Below are positions 1 to 5,768 of a DNA stretch of 7,100 nt, piece after piece. Source of the stretch: Alphaproteobacteria bacterium (GTDB lineage Bacteria > Pseudomonadota > Alphaproteobacteria > Rhizobiales > Aestuariivirgaceae). Position 1 is the first letter of the stretch, and each line of letters starts with the position of its first letter. Below the pieces are notes generated by a model. That model saw only the letters and a list, made by a program, of their open reading frames with translations. It did not search any database and was not told the DNA's origin. The stretch covers positions 1 to 7,100 of the forward strand of contig JAHEJE010000157.1 of assembly GCA_024639035.1 (NCBI GenBank), read 5' to 3'. The translations under genes were made by a program, and so were the position numbers.

Positions 1-243
1 TGCATGCGGGTGCAGTATCCCCAGCAGCTCGCCGAGGTCCTGCTGGGCGGCCAGGGTTGGTCGGGAAAGCGGATCGCCAGCCAGATTGCTTCCGGCAAGC
101 GGCGTATCGTCAATCTGAAGAAACACATCCCGGTTCACGTCACCTATCTGACGGCATGGGCCAACAAGGATGGCACGGTACATTTCCGCGATGACATTTA
201 CGGCCGCGACAAAATTCTCGCCAAGGCGCTGGCGAAGAACTGA
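1..243 (+). CDS. L,D-transpeptidase (YcbB/LdtD-type), C-terminal fragment
   Basis: This is the 3' end of a gene that begins before the window; 80 residues plus the stop TGA remain. The first codon is TGC, so the fragment opens with C-M-R-V, the end of the catalytic motif GC(M/I/V)R(V/L) of the YkuD L,D-transpeptidase domain. The rest fits the C-terminal tail of the YcbB-type subgroup, including NLKKHIPVHVTYLTAW and DGTVHFRDDIYGRD. Family enzymes act in the periplasm and form 3-3 meso-diaminopimelate crosslinks in peptidoglycan (or attach proteins to it) using the active-site Cys. The substrate-binding and peptidoglycan-binding domains and any signal peptide lie outside the window, so the exact subfamily role is inferred. 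A GC-rich hairpin begins about 5 nt after the stop. Confidence 0.88.
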   Translation, partial: CMRVQYPQQLAEVLLGGQGWSGKRIASQIASGKRRIVNLKKHIPVHVTYLTAWANKDGTVHFRDDIYGRDKILAKALAKN

Positions 244-247
244 ACGA

Positions 248-303
248 GCGCCAGGTGCGTTGCAGCGCTTGCCCGATGCATCGCATCGCGCTGCGCACCG
301 CGC
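248..303. other. Long imperfect GC-rich hairpin after the L,D-transpeptidase gene
   Basis: Three arm segments pair in register: GCGC (248-251) with GCGC (300-303), GGTGC (254-258) with GCACC (295-299), and GCAGCGC (262-268) with GCGCTGC (288-294). The left arm carries bulges CA and GTT. The loop holds a second small hairpin, GATGC-ATC-GCATC (275-287). No T-run follows, so it is not a textbook intrinsic terminator. It could stabilise or terminate the upstream transcript with Rho, or be a dispersed extragenic palindrome. The pairing is seen in the sequence; the function is not known. Confidence 0.5.
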
Positions 304-314
304 CTGCCATATGA

Positions 315-373
315 ACGAATTTGGCTCCATCAAGTGATCCCGTATGATCGAAAAGTGCTCTAGATCAATTCGT
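315..373. repeat. Intergenic segment bounded by 7-bp inverted repeats, possible interspersed repeat
   Basis: ACGAATT (315-321) and AATTCGT (367-373) are perfect inverted repeats enclosing a noticeably AT-richer segment. Inside are three GATC sites (336-339, 346-349, 363-366) and the short dyad ATCA-AG-TGAT (329-338). The segment has no coding character. It reminds me of the GATC-containing dispersed intergenic repeats common in alphaproteobacterial genomes, but this is from memory and only one copy is in the window. It could equally be part of the upstream regulatory region of the DUF2189 gene. Confidence 0.3.
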
Positions 374-435
374 GCCGGGAGATTCGCGGTATCCTGTTAC
401 GCAGTTCGCCAGTAGAATAGCTGAGGATCTGCAGC

Positions 436-442
436 GGAGGGG
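436..442 (+). promoter_or_regulatory. Ribosome binding site that decides the DUF2189 start
   Basis: GGAGGGG lies at 436-442. It directly abuts the ATG at 443, leaving no spacer, but is 6 nt from the in-frame ATG at 449, which is normal spacing. This favours 449 as the start codon. Confidence 0.65.
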
Positions 443-448
443 ATGCCA

Positions 449-1246
449 ATGAGCACAGCTAAGGGTTCGGCCCGCCAGAAAGCGCCACAAATGCCGGAGT
501 TCAGGCAGGTTGTGGCTGACGATATTGCTGCGGCGCTGAGGGCCGGGCTTTCCGATTTCGTCAGTGCGCCGCTGTATGGGCTATTTTTCGGCGGGATATT
601 CACGGTCGGCGGGATGATCATCCTGGCGTCGCTAACCATCCTCGGCCAGACGTGGCTGATCATTCCCATCGGGATCGGTTTTCCGCTGATCGGACCGTTC
701 GTGGCCGTGGGGCTTTATGAGGTCAGTCGGCGGCGGGCGGCGGGCGAGGCGCTGAACTGGAAGGACATTCTCCTGGTCATGTTCCGCCAACGTGAGCGCC
801 AACTGGGGTGGATGGCGTTTGTGGTGCTGTTCATCTTCTGGATGTGGATGTACCAGATCCGCCTGTTGCTGGCGATCTTTCTGGGCTTCAAGTCGTTCTC
901 CAGTTTCGATGCGTTTTTCGAAGTGGTGACGACCACATCGGAAGGAATCGGCTTCCTTGCCGTCGGCACGGTGGTTGGTGCGGCGCTGTCGCTGCTGCTG
1001 TATTCTGCAACGGTCATCGCGATGCCGCTGCTGCTCGATCGGGAGGTCGATATGGTGTCGGCGATGATCGCCAGTTTCAAGGCGGTCCTGAGCAATCCAC
1101 CGGTGATGCTCGGTTGGGGTTTGATCGTTGCCGGATCGGTGATCGTTGCCATGTTGCCGGTGTTTCTCGGGTTGCTCGTGGTGTTGCCGGTGCTCGGGCA
1201 TGCGACCTGGCATCTTTATGCGCGGTTATCCGGTCAGGAAACCTGA
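449..1246 (+). CDS. DUF2189 family multi-pass inner-membrane protein
   Basis: The protein has 265 residues from ATG 449; the alternative ATG at 443 adds only two residues and has no room for its ribosome binding site. A soluble N-terminus of about 40 residues precedes strongly hydrophobic stretches at roughly 44-65, 69-90, 120-145, 166-195 and 217-250, so five or six membrane spans are expected. A basic loop with RRRAAGEALNWKD (about 94-106) sits between spans two and three. The C-terminal LPVLGHATWHLYARL (about 246-260) matches the highly characteristic end of DUF2189 proteins. No catalytic residues are evident and the function of the family is unknown to me. The gene stands alone: 205 nt from the upstream transpeptidase gene and 178 nt before etfB, the latter gap carrying its own candidate promoter. 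Confidence 0.85.
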   Translation: MSTAKGSARQKAPQMPEFRQVVADDIAAALRAGLSDFVSAPLYGLFFGGIFTVGGMIILASLTILGQTWLIIPIGIGFPLIGPFVAVGLYEVSRRRAAGEALNWKDILLVMFRQRERQLGWMAFVVLFIFWMWMYQIRLLLAIFLGFKSFSSFDAFFEVVTTTSEGIGFLAVGTVVGAALSLLLYSATVIAMPLLLDREVDMVSAMIASFKAVLSNPPVMLGWGLIVAGSVIVAMLPVFLGLLVVLPVLGHATWHLYARLSGQET

Positions 1247-1312
1247 GTGCCGGGGCGCCATGGCGTGGCGTGACCCAGAGTCGCAATCGTCACAGAAGTG
1301 CCGGTGAATTTG

Positions 1313-1341
1313 TTGACTCTGCAATGCAGCAAAACTAGGGT
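1313..1341 (+). promoter_or_regulatory. Candidate sigma-70 promoter of etfBA with a dyad in the spacer
   Basis: TTGACT (1313-1318) is a near-consensus -35 box. After a 17-nt spacer comes TAGGGT (1336-1341), a -10 sharing the first, second and last consensus bases. The spacer contains CTGCA-A-TGCAG (1319-1329), an 11-bp dyad where a repressor could sit. In addition CAGAGTC (1276-1282) and GACTCTG (1315-1321) are 7-bp inverted repeats, the second overlapping the -35. The expected transcript would have a leader of about 75-80 nt before etfB. Confidence 0.45.
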
Positions 1342-1356
1342 CCGGCAGTTTCATGG

Positions 1357-1377
1357 GTGCGCGGCGCAACCGCGCGC
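1357..1377 (+). other. GC-rich hairpin in the etfB leader
   Basis: GCGCGG (1359-1364) and CCGCGC (1370-1375) form a perfect 6-bp stem around the loop CGCAA. It extends by a G-U and a G-C pair to 1357 and 1377. It lies about 47 nt upstream of the etfB ATG, with no following T-run. It probably affects leader stability or is incidental in GC-rich DNA; no known riboswitch pattern is recognised. Confidence 0.35.
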
Positions 1378-1403
1378 AGCACGTGATGACTTGAGCGGAT
1401 ATC

Positions 1404-1418
1404 ACTCTAACAGAGAGT
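1404..1418 (+). promoter_or_regulatory. Possible hairpin covering the etfB Shine-Dalgarno sequence
   Basis: The likely Shine-Dalgarno AGAGAG (1412-1417) lies 7 nt before ATG 1425. ACTCT (1404-1408) can pair with AGAGT (1414-1418) around the loop AACAG, hiding part of it. A competing pairing, GTGAT (1383-1387) with ATCAC (1401-1405), overlaps the first arm and would free the site. Both stems are only 5 bp, so regulation is speculative. Confidence 0.25.
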
Positions 1419-1424
1419 TCTAGC

Positions 1425-2174
1425 ATGAAGGTACTCGTCGCTGTGAAGCGGGTCGTTGACTACAATGTCAAGATCCGGGTCAAGGCCGATGGCTCCGGGG
1501 TGGAGTTGGCCAATGTGAAGATGTCAATGAACCCGTTCGACGAGATTGGCGTCGAAGAGGCGCTGCGACTGCGCGAGGCGGGAACCGCGAGCGAGGTCGT
1601 GGCGGTATCGGTGGGCCCGCAGCAGGCGCAGGAAACCATTCGCACGGCGCTTGCCATGGGGGCCGACCGCGGCATCCTGATCAAGCACGACGAGTACGTC
1701 GAGCCGCTTGGTGTGGCAAAGCTGCTGAAGGCCGTCGTGGACGAAGAAAAACCGGATCTGGTCATTCTCGGAAAGCAGGCCATCGACGACGACTGCAACC
1801 AGACCGGCCAGATGCTGGCCGCGCTGCTGGGCTGGTCGCAGGCGGCTTTTGCCTCGAACATCAAGATCGACGGCGGCGAGGTCGAAGTGGTCCGCGAGAT
1901 CGACGGCGGGCTGCAGACAATCAAGGTCAAGACGCCGTTCATCGCCACCACCGACTTGCGCCTCAACGAGCCGCGCTATGCATCGCTGCCGAACATCATG
2001 AAGGCAAAGAAGAAGCCGCTGGACGAGAAATCGCCGGCGGACCTCGGCGTTGACGTGGCGCCGCGCCTGAAGATCGTCAAAACCACAGAGCCACCGAAAC
2101 GCGAAGCCGGCAAGATTCTCGGGTCGGTCAGCGAACTGGTCGACAAGCTGAAAAACGAAGCGGGAGTTATCTGA
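1425..2174 (+). CDS. etfB: Electron transfer flavoprotein subunit beta
   Basis: EtfB (249 residues, close to the human protein's 255) pairs with EtfA as a soluble cytoplasmic heterodimer. It accepts electrons from acyl-CoA and related dehydrogenases and delivers them to ETF-ubiquinone oxidoreductase. The N-terminus MKVLVAVKRVVDYNVKIRVK is typical of group I ETF. The AMP-binding regions are visible as SVGPQQAQETIRTALAMGADRG (about 62-83, in two adjoining parts) and GKQAIDDDCNQTGQM (116-130). The dehydrogenase-docking recognition loop NEPRYASLPNIMKAKKK spans 181-197; L188 corresponds to the human anchor leucine. The absence of bifurcating-type features supports the classical non-bifurcating class. 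ATG 1425 is preceded by AGAGAG. The gene ends 2 nt before etfA, implying one transcript and probable translational coupling. Confidence 0.97.
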   Translation: MKVLVAVKRVVDYNVKIRVKADGSGVELANVKMSMNPFDEIGVEEALRLREAGTASEVVAVSVGPQQAQETIRTALAMGADRGILIKHDEYVEPLGVAKLLKAVVDEEKPDLVILGKQAIDDDCNQTGQMLAALLGWSQAAFASNIKIDGGEVEVVREIDGGLQTIKVKTPFIATTDLRLNEPRYASLPNIMKAKKKPLDEKSPADLGVDVAPRLKIVKTTEPPKREAGKILGSVSELVDKLKNEAGVI

Positions 2175-2176
2175 CC

Positions 2177-3118
2177 ATGGCCTTGCTCCTCATTGCAGAA
2201 CACGACAATGCCGAACTGAAGGACGCCACTCACAAGGCGCTGACCGCGGCGCAACAGATCGACAGCGATGTCCATGTGCTGGTTGCCGGCAAGGGCGCCG
2301 ATGGTGCTGCGGAAGCGGCTGCCAAGTTGGACGGTGTGGCCAAGGTGCTGCATTGCGATGCCGACATGTTCGAGCGGCCGCTGGCCGAGCCGATGGCGGC
2401 GCTGGTGGTGCCGCTGATGGCATCTTACGACACACTGGTGGCGCCGGCGACGACCAATGGCAAGAACTATACGCCGCGCATCGCAGGCATGCTCGATGTC
2501 ATGCAGGTCTCGGAGATCACTGCCGTGGTGTCGGCCGATACCTTCGAACGCCCGATCTATGCCGGCAACGCGATCCAGACCGTCCAGACCACCGATGCCA
2601 AACGGGTCATCACCGTGCGCACGGCCGGTTTCGATGGCGCCGGCGAAGGCGGTTCGGCGCCGATCGAAAAGATCGATGCGCCGGCCGATCCGGGGCTGTC
2701 GACCTACGTCAGCGAGAATCTGTCGAAGTCCGATCGTCCGGAACTGACCTCGGCCGGGATCATCATCTCCGGCGGGCGGGGTATGCAGAACGGCGAGAAT
2801 TTCGCCATGCTGGAAAGCATTGCCGACAAGCTGAACGCTGCGGTGGGCGCCTCGCGGGCGGCCGTCGATGCCGGGTTCGTGCCGAACGACTATCAGGTCG
2901 GGCAGACCGGCAAGGTGGTCGCGCCGGACCTGTACATCGCGGTGGGTATTTCCGGTGCGATCCAGCATCTGGCCGGCATGAAAGATTCCAAGGTGATCGT
3001 GGCGATCAACAAGGATGAGGAGGCGCCGATCTTCCAGGTCGCCGACTACGGACTGGTCGCCGACCTGTTCCAGGCGGTGCCGGAATTGGAAGCCGAACTG
3101 ACCAAGGCCGGGCTGTAG
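2177..3118 (+). CDS. etfA: Electron transfer flavoprotein subunit alpha
   Basis: EtfA (313 residues) is the FAD-carrying partner of EtfB. The N-terminal half is the degenerate nucleotide-binding-fold domain. The C-terminal FAD domain starts near 190 with SGGRGMQNGENF (about 198-209), followed by GASRAAVDAGFVPNDYQVGQ (224-243), whose R227 and neighbouring residues line the flavin. The complete family signature lies at 252-278, from LYIAVGISGAIQHLAG to VIVAIN, with H264 in the flavin-contacting IQH motif. Length and ends match the family, with no truncation. The start ATG lies 2 nt after the etfB stop; GGGAG at about 2162-2166 serves as its ribosome site. A 116-nt gap with two inverted repeats separates it from the downstream dehydrogenase gene, which may mark the end of a shorter etfBA transcript. 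Confidence 0.97.
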   Translation: MALLLIAEHDNAELKDATHKALTAAQQIDSDVHVLVAGKGADGAAEAAAKLDGVAKVLHCDADMFERPLAEPMAALVVPLMASYDTLVAPATTNGKNYTPRIAGMLDVMQVSEITAVVSADTFERPIYAGNAIQTVQTTDAKRVITVRTAGFDGAGEGGSAPIEKIDAPADPGLSTYVSENLSKSDRPELTSAGIIISGGRGMQNGENFAMLESIADKLNAAVGASRAAVDAGFVPNDYQVGQTGKVVAPDLYIAVGISGAIQHLAGMKDSKVIVAINKDEEAPIFQVADYGLVADLFQAVPELEAELTKAGL

Positions 3119-3128
3119 GCGCTGTGCG

Positions 3129-3168
3129 ATTTCTTCACCTGGATGACCATTTATCGCAGGTGCGAAAT
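3129..3168 (+). other. Imperfect hairpin just downstream of etfA
   Basis: ATTTC (3129-3133) can pair with GAAAT (3164-3168), and CACCT (3136-3140) with AGGTG (3158-3162). They are separated by a TT/C internal loop and enclose a 17-nt loop. It starts 10 nt after the etfA stop. No T-run follows, so it is at best a weak terminator or a 3'-end stabilising structure. Confidence 0.3.
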
Positions 3169-3175
3169 AAACTTG

Positions 3176-3206
3176 TCGCGAGCCGTTAGCCGATATAGGC
3201 TCGCGA
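3176..3206 (+). other. Perfect 9-bp inverted repeat between etfA and the dehydrogenase gene
   Basis: TCGCGAGCC (3176-3184) and GGCTCGCGA (3198-3206) are exact reverse complements with a 13-nt loop. No T-tract follows. A weak promoter-like pair overlaps it, CTTGTC (3172-3177) and TATAGG (3194-3199) with 16 nt between. The element could therefore be an operator, an mRNA hairpin that tunes expression between etfA and the next gene, or a processing site. Its end is 28 nt upstream of the dehydrogenase ATG. Confidence 0.45.
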
Positions 3207-3234
3207 CCGGTTTGTGCAGGCGAACGGGTACAAG

Positions 3235-4110
3235 ATGGCAATCCAGACAATAGGCGTTATTGGCGCGGGCCAGATGGGCAATGGCATTGCCCATGTGTGT
3301 GCGGTGGCGGGGTTCGATGTCGGCTTGAACGACGTGAACCTGGCGCAGATCGAATCCGGACTGGCGACGATCAACGGAAATCTGGAGCGCCAGGCGAGAA
3401 GCGGCAAGCTGACGGATGAGGAGCGCAGTGCGGCACTTGACCGGATCGTGCCGGTTGAAAGCCTCGATGGGTTCCGCGACTATGATCTGGTCATCGAAAG
3501 CGCCTCGGAAAACGAAGAGGTCAAGCGCAGGATCTTTACCGAACTCTGCCCGCTGCTGAGCGAACACACGATCGTCGGCTCCAACACCTCATCGATTTCG
3601 ATCACCCGGCTGGCGGCTTCGACCGACCGACCGGAACGGTTCATGGGCATTCATTTCATGAACCCGGTGCCGGTGATGGAACTCGTCGAGTTGATCCGCG
3701 GCATCGCGACCGAAGACGAAACTTTCCAGGCGGTGCGCGAACTGGCCGGCGCTTTGGGCAAGACGGTCGCGGTTTCGGAAGATTTTCCGGCATTTATCGT
3801 CAATCGCATCCTGTTGCCGATGATCAACGAGGCGGTCTACACGCTGTATGAAGGTGTCGGTACGGTCGAGGGCATCGATACCGCCATGCGGCTCGGCGCG
3901 CGTCATCCGATGGGTCCGCTGGAACTTGCCGACTTCATCGGGCTCGACACCTGTCTGTCGATCATGCAGGTGCTGTACGACGGTCTGGCCGATTCAAAGT
4001 ACCGGCCGTGCCCGCTGCTGGTGAAGTACGTCGAGGCCGGCTGGCTGGGACGCAAGACAAGCCGCGGGTTCTATGACTACCGCGGTGAAACACCGGTGCC
4101 GACGCGATAG
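3235..4110 (+). CDS. hbd: 3-hydroxybutyryl-CoA dehydrogenase (3-hydroxyacyl-CoA dehydrogenase family)
   Basis: This 291-residue cytoplasmic enzyme interconverts (S)-3-hydroxybutyryl-CoA and acetoacetyl-CoA with NAD(P)(H). The Rossmann motif GVIGAGQMGNGIAHV is at 7-21. Catalytic residues match the human enzyme in spacing: S119 (in SNTSS), H140 (GIHFMNPVPV), E152 and N190 (FIVNR). The C-terminal dimerisation domain ends in GWLGRKTSRGFYDY (269-282), as usual. I chose ATG 3235 because it puts the Rossmann strand right at the N-terminus and gives the usual length. GTG 3214 in the same frame would add seven non-conserved residues and lacks a ribosome site; ATG 3235 itself has only a weak one. Being a single-function dehydrogenase, it lacks the enoyl-CoA hydratase domain of FadB. 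Following etfBA on the same strand, it probably acts in short-chain acyl-CoA oxidation or polyhydroxybutyrate-linked metabolism; direction and cofactor choice are not visible. Confidence 0.93.
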   Translation: MAIQTIGVIGAGQMGNGIAHVCAVAGFDVGLNDVNLAQIESGLATINGNLERQARSGKLTDEERSAALDRIVPVESLDGFRDYDLVIESASENEEVKRRIFTELCPLLSEHTIVGSNTSSISITRLAASTDRPERFMGIHFMNPVPVMELVELIRGIATEDETFQAVRELAGALGKTVAVSEDFPAFIVNRILLPMINEAVYTLYEGVGTVEGIDTAMRLGARHPMGPLELADFIGLDTCLSIMQVLYDGLADSKYRPCPLLVKYVEAGWLGRKTSRGFYDYRGETPVPTR

Positions 4111-4155
4111 CATTAGCTGGCGTGAAGCCTGACCTTGTTGCACCGGGCCTCGGGT

Positions 4156-5688
4156 TCAGGCGGCGGCGCGCAGCGATAGGGTGCGCTGGCGGTAGCTGAC
4201 CGCTTCGGCAATGTGGACCCGGCGCATGGTTTCGCTGGCGTCCAAGTCGGCAAGCGTGCGGGCCACGCGCAGGACGCGATGGTAACCCCTGGCCGACATG
4301 TTCATGGCATCGGCGGCTTCGGCCAGCAGGGCGCGGGCGGCATCCTCGGGTCGGGCGACCTTTTCCAGCAACCGGCCGTCGGCCTCGGAATTGGTGAGGA
4401 GATCGGGCCGGCCGAGTTCGACAAACCGGTCTGCCTGCAGACGGCGGGCGGCGGCGACACGGGCCGCGACCTCGGCACTGCCTTCGGCAGCCGGCGGCAG
4501 AGTGAGATCGCTGGCACGCACCGCCGGCAGGTCGATATGGATATCCATGCGGTCAAGCAGCGGGCCAGAAATGCGCGACTGGTAATCGCCGGCGCAGCGC
4601 GGGCCGCGCTTGCAGACATGGCCCGGTTCGCCGGCCATGCCGCATTTGCATGGGTTCATGGCGGCGATCAGCTGAAAGCGGGCCGGATAGGTGACATGAT
4701 AGTTGACCCGGGCAACCGCGGTCTTGGCAGTTTCAAGCGGCTGACGCAGGCTCTCCAGTACACGGGGTTGAAACTCCGGCAACTCGTCGAGAAACAGCAC
4801 TCCGCAGTGAGCGAGCGCCATTTCGCCCGGTCGGGCCTTGAGGCCACCGCCGACCATGGCTGCCTGGCTGGCGGAGTGATGCGGGTCGCGGAACGGCCGG
4901 CGCGCGGAAACGCCCTTCTCGGTCAACTCGCCGGCCAGCGAATTGATCATGCTGACGTCGAGCATTTCGCGTGGCGTCATCGGCGGCAGGATGGTGGGAA
5001 GGCGGCTTGCCAGCATCGACTTGCCGGCGCCGGGCGGACCGACCATCAACATGTGATGACCGCCGGATGCGGCCACTTCGAGCGCCCGCTTGGCGGCTTC
5101 CTGACCCTTGATGTCCCTGAGGTCGACCTGATCCGGCGGGGTGACGGCAACGGACGGCTCGGGACGCGACAGGACCTGGGACCCTTTGACGTGATTGACG
5201 ATCTGAATCAGGGTTTTCGGCGCCAGGATGTCGAGGTCTTCACCGGCCCAGGCGGCTTCGGGACCGCAATGATGCGGGCAGATCAGGCCGAGGCCGTGAG
5301 AATTGGCCGCGACCGCCGCCGGCAGAACGCCGGCAACCGGGGTGATCGAGCCATCCAGCGACAATTCGCCAAGCACGGCATAGCGGGAAATGAAATCGGC
5401 CGGCAGGATGCCCATGGCGGTGAGCAGGCCAAGGGCGATCGGCAGGTCGTAGTGGCTGCCTTCCTTGGGTAAGTCGGCCGGGGCCAGATTGACGGTGATG
5501 CGCTTGGCCGGCAATGACAGACCGACCGCCGTCAGGGCCGAGCGGACCCGCTCGCGACTTTCGGCTACAGCCTTGTCGGGCAGGCCGACGACGGTGAAGG
5601 CCACCATGCCGGATGCCACCTGGACCTGGACATCGACGCTCTTGGCCTCGATGCCCTGAAACGATACCGTCGATACCCGCGCGACCAT
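4156..5688 (-). CDS. comM: YifB/ComM family Mg-chelatase-like AAA+ ATPase
   Basis: The 510-residue protein has the full family architecture. An N-terminal Lon-protease-like (ChlI) domain covers about 20-140, including VVGLPDKAVAESRERVRSAL and NLAPADLPKEGSHYDLPIAL. A Mg-chelatase-type AAA+ module follows, with Walker A GPPGAGKS (217-224), Walker B VLFLDE (297-302) and LLDRMDIHIDLP (377-388). The C-terminal helical domain contains MSARGYHRVLRVARTLADL (464-482). C347, C349, C359 and C365 form the cysteine cluster common in this family, possibly metal binding. Homologues studied in Vibrio are hexameric helicases that promote branch migration during natural transformation; the family is also widespread in bacteria not known to be competent. 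ATG 5688 has AGGGG (5695-5699) 6 nt upstream. The gene is last in the minus-strand group, 80 nt after gshB, and converges on hbd with a 45-nt gap lacking a clear terminator. Confidence 0.95.
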   Translation of the reverse strand: MVARVSTVSFQGIEAKSVDVQVQVASGMVAFTVVGLPDKAVAESRERVRSALTAVGLSLPAKRITVNLAPADLPKEGSHYDLPIALGLLTAMGILPADFISRYAVLGELSLDGSITPVAGVLPAAVAANSHGLGLICPHHCGPEAAWAGEDLDILAPKTLIQIVNHVKGSQVLSRPEPSVAVTPPDQVDLRDIKGQEAAKRALEVAASGGHHMLMVGPPGAGKSMLASRLPTILPPMTPREMLDVSMINSLAGELTEKGVSARRPFRDPHHSASQAAMVGGGLKARPGEMALAHCGVLFLDELPEFQPRVLESLRQPLETAKTAVARVNYHVTYPARFQLIAAMNPCKCGMAGEPGHVCKRGPRCAGDYQSRISGPLLDRMDIHIDLPAVRASDLTLPPAAEGSAEVAARVAAARRLQADRFVELGRPDLLTNSEADGRLLEKVARPEDAARALLAEAADAMNMSARGYHRVLRVARTLADLDASETMRRVHIAEAVSYRQRTLSLRAAA

Positions 5689-5718
5689 TGCCGACCCCTA
5701 TGATGACCTTTGGGCAGG

Positions 5719-5750
5719 TTAATACATCGGAATTGGCAAGGCAAGAACAA
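5719..5750 (-). promoter_or_regulatory. Possible promoter for comM in the gshB-comM gap
   Basis: The 80-nt gap is clearly AT-richer than its surroundings. On the minus strand TATTAA (5724-5719) resembles a -10 box. TTCTTG (5747-5742) lies 17 nt upstream of it, and TTGTTC (5750-5745) overlaps at longer spacing. The -35 match is weak, so this is only a candidate for independent comM transcription alongside read-through from gshB. Confidence 0.3.
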
Positions 5751-5768
5751 TAGTGGAACAAAAATCGA

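Noticed and set aside
808..1338. Plus-strand open frame overlapping the DUF2189 gene in another frame
   Set aside because: The Cys/Arg/Gly-rich translation has no domain, while the DUF2189 frame shows membrane spans and the family C-terminal motif.
3214..3234. GTG at 3214 as start of the dehydrogenase
   Set aside because: It adds seven residues not typical of the family, has no upstream ribosome site, and ATG 3235 gives the normal length and N-terminus.
1976..3250. 424-residue open frame on the minus strand opposite etfA
   Set aside because: It is antisense to the clear etfB/etfA genes, its translation is rich in Arg, His, Gln and Gly without any recognisable domain, and such frames are expected where GC-rich codon bias removes stops.
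4083..4095. CGGTG-AAA-CACCG hairpin at the end of the dehydrogenase gene
   Set aside because: A 5-bp stem inside coding sequence, 13 nt before the stop codon and without a T-run, is not a terminator and is easily explained by chance.
4213..5472. 419-residue open frame on the plus strand opposite comM
   Set aside because: It is the mirror frame of an intact, motif-complete comM. The translation has low-complexity Gly/Arg/His composition and no family resemblance.
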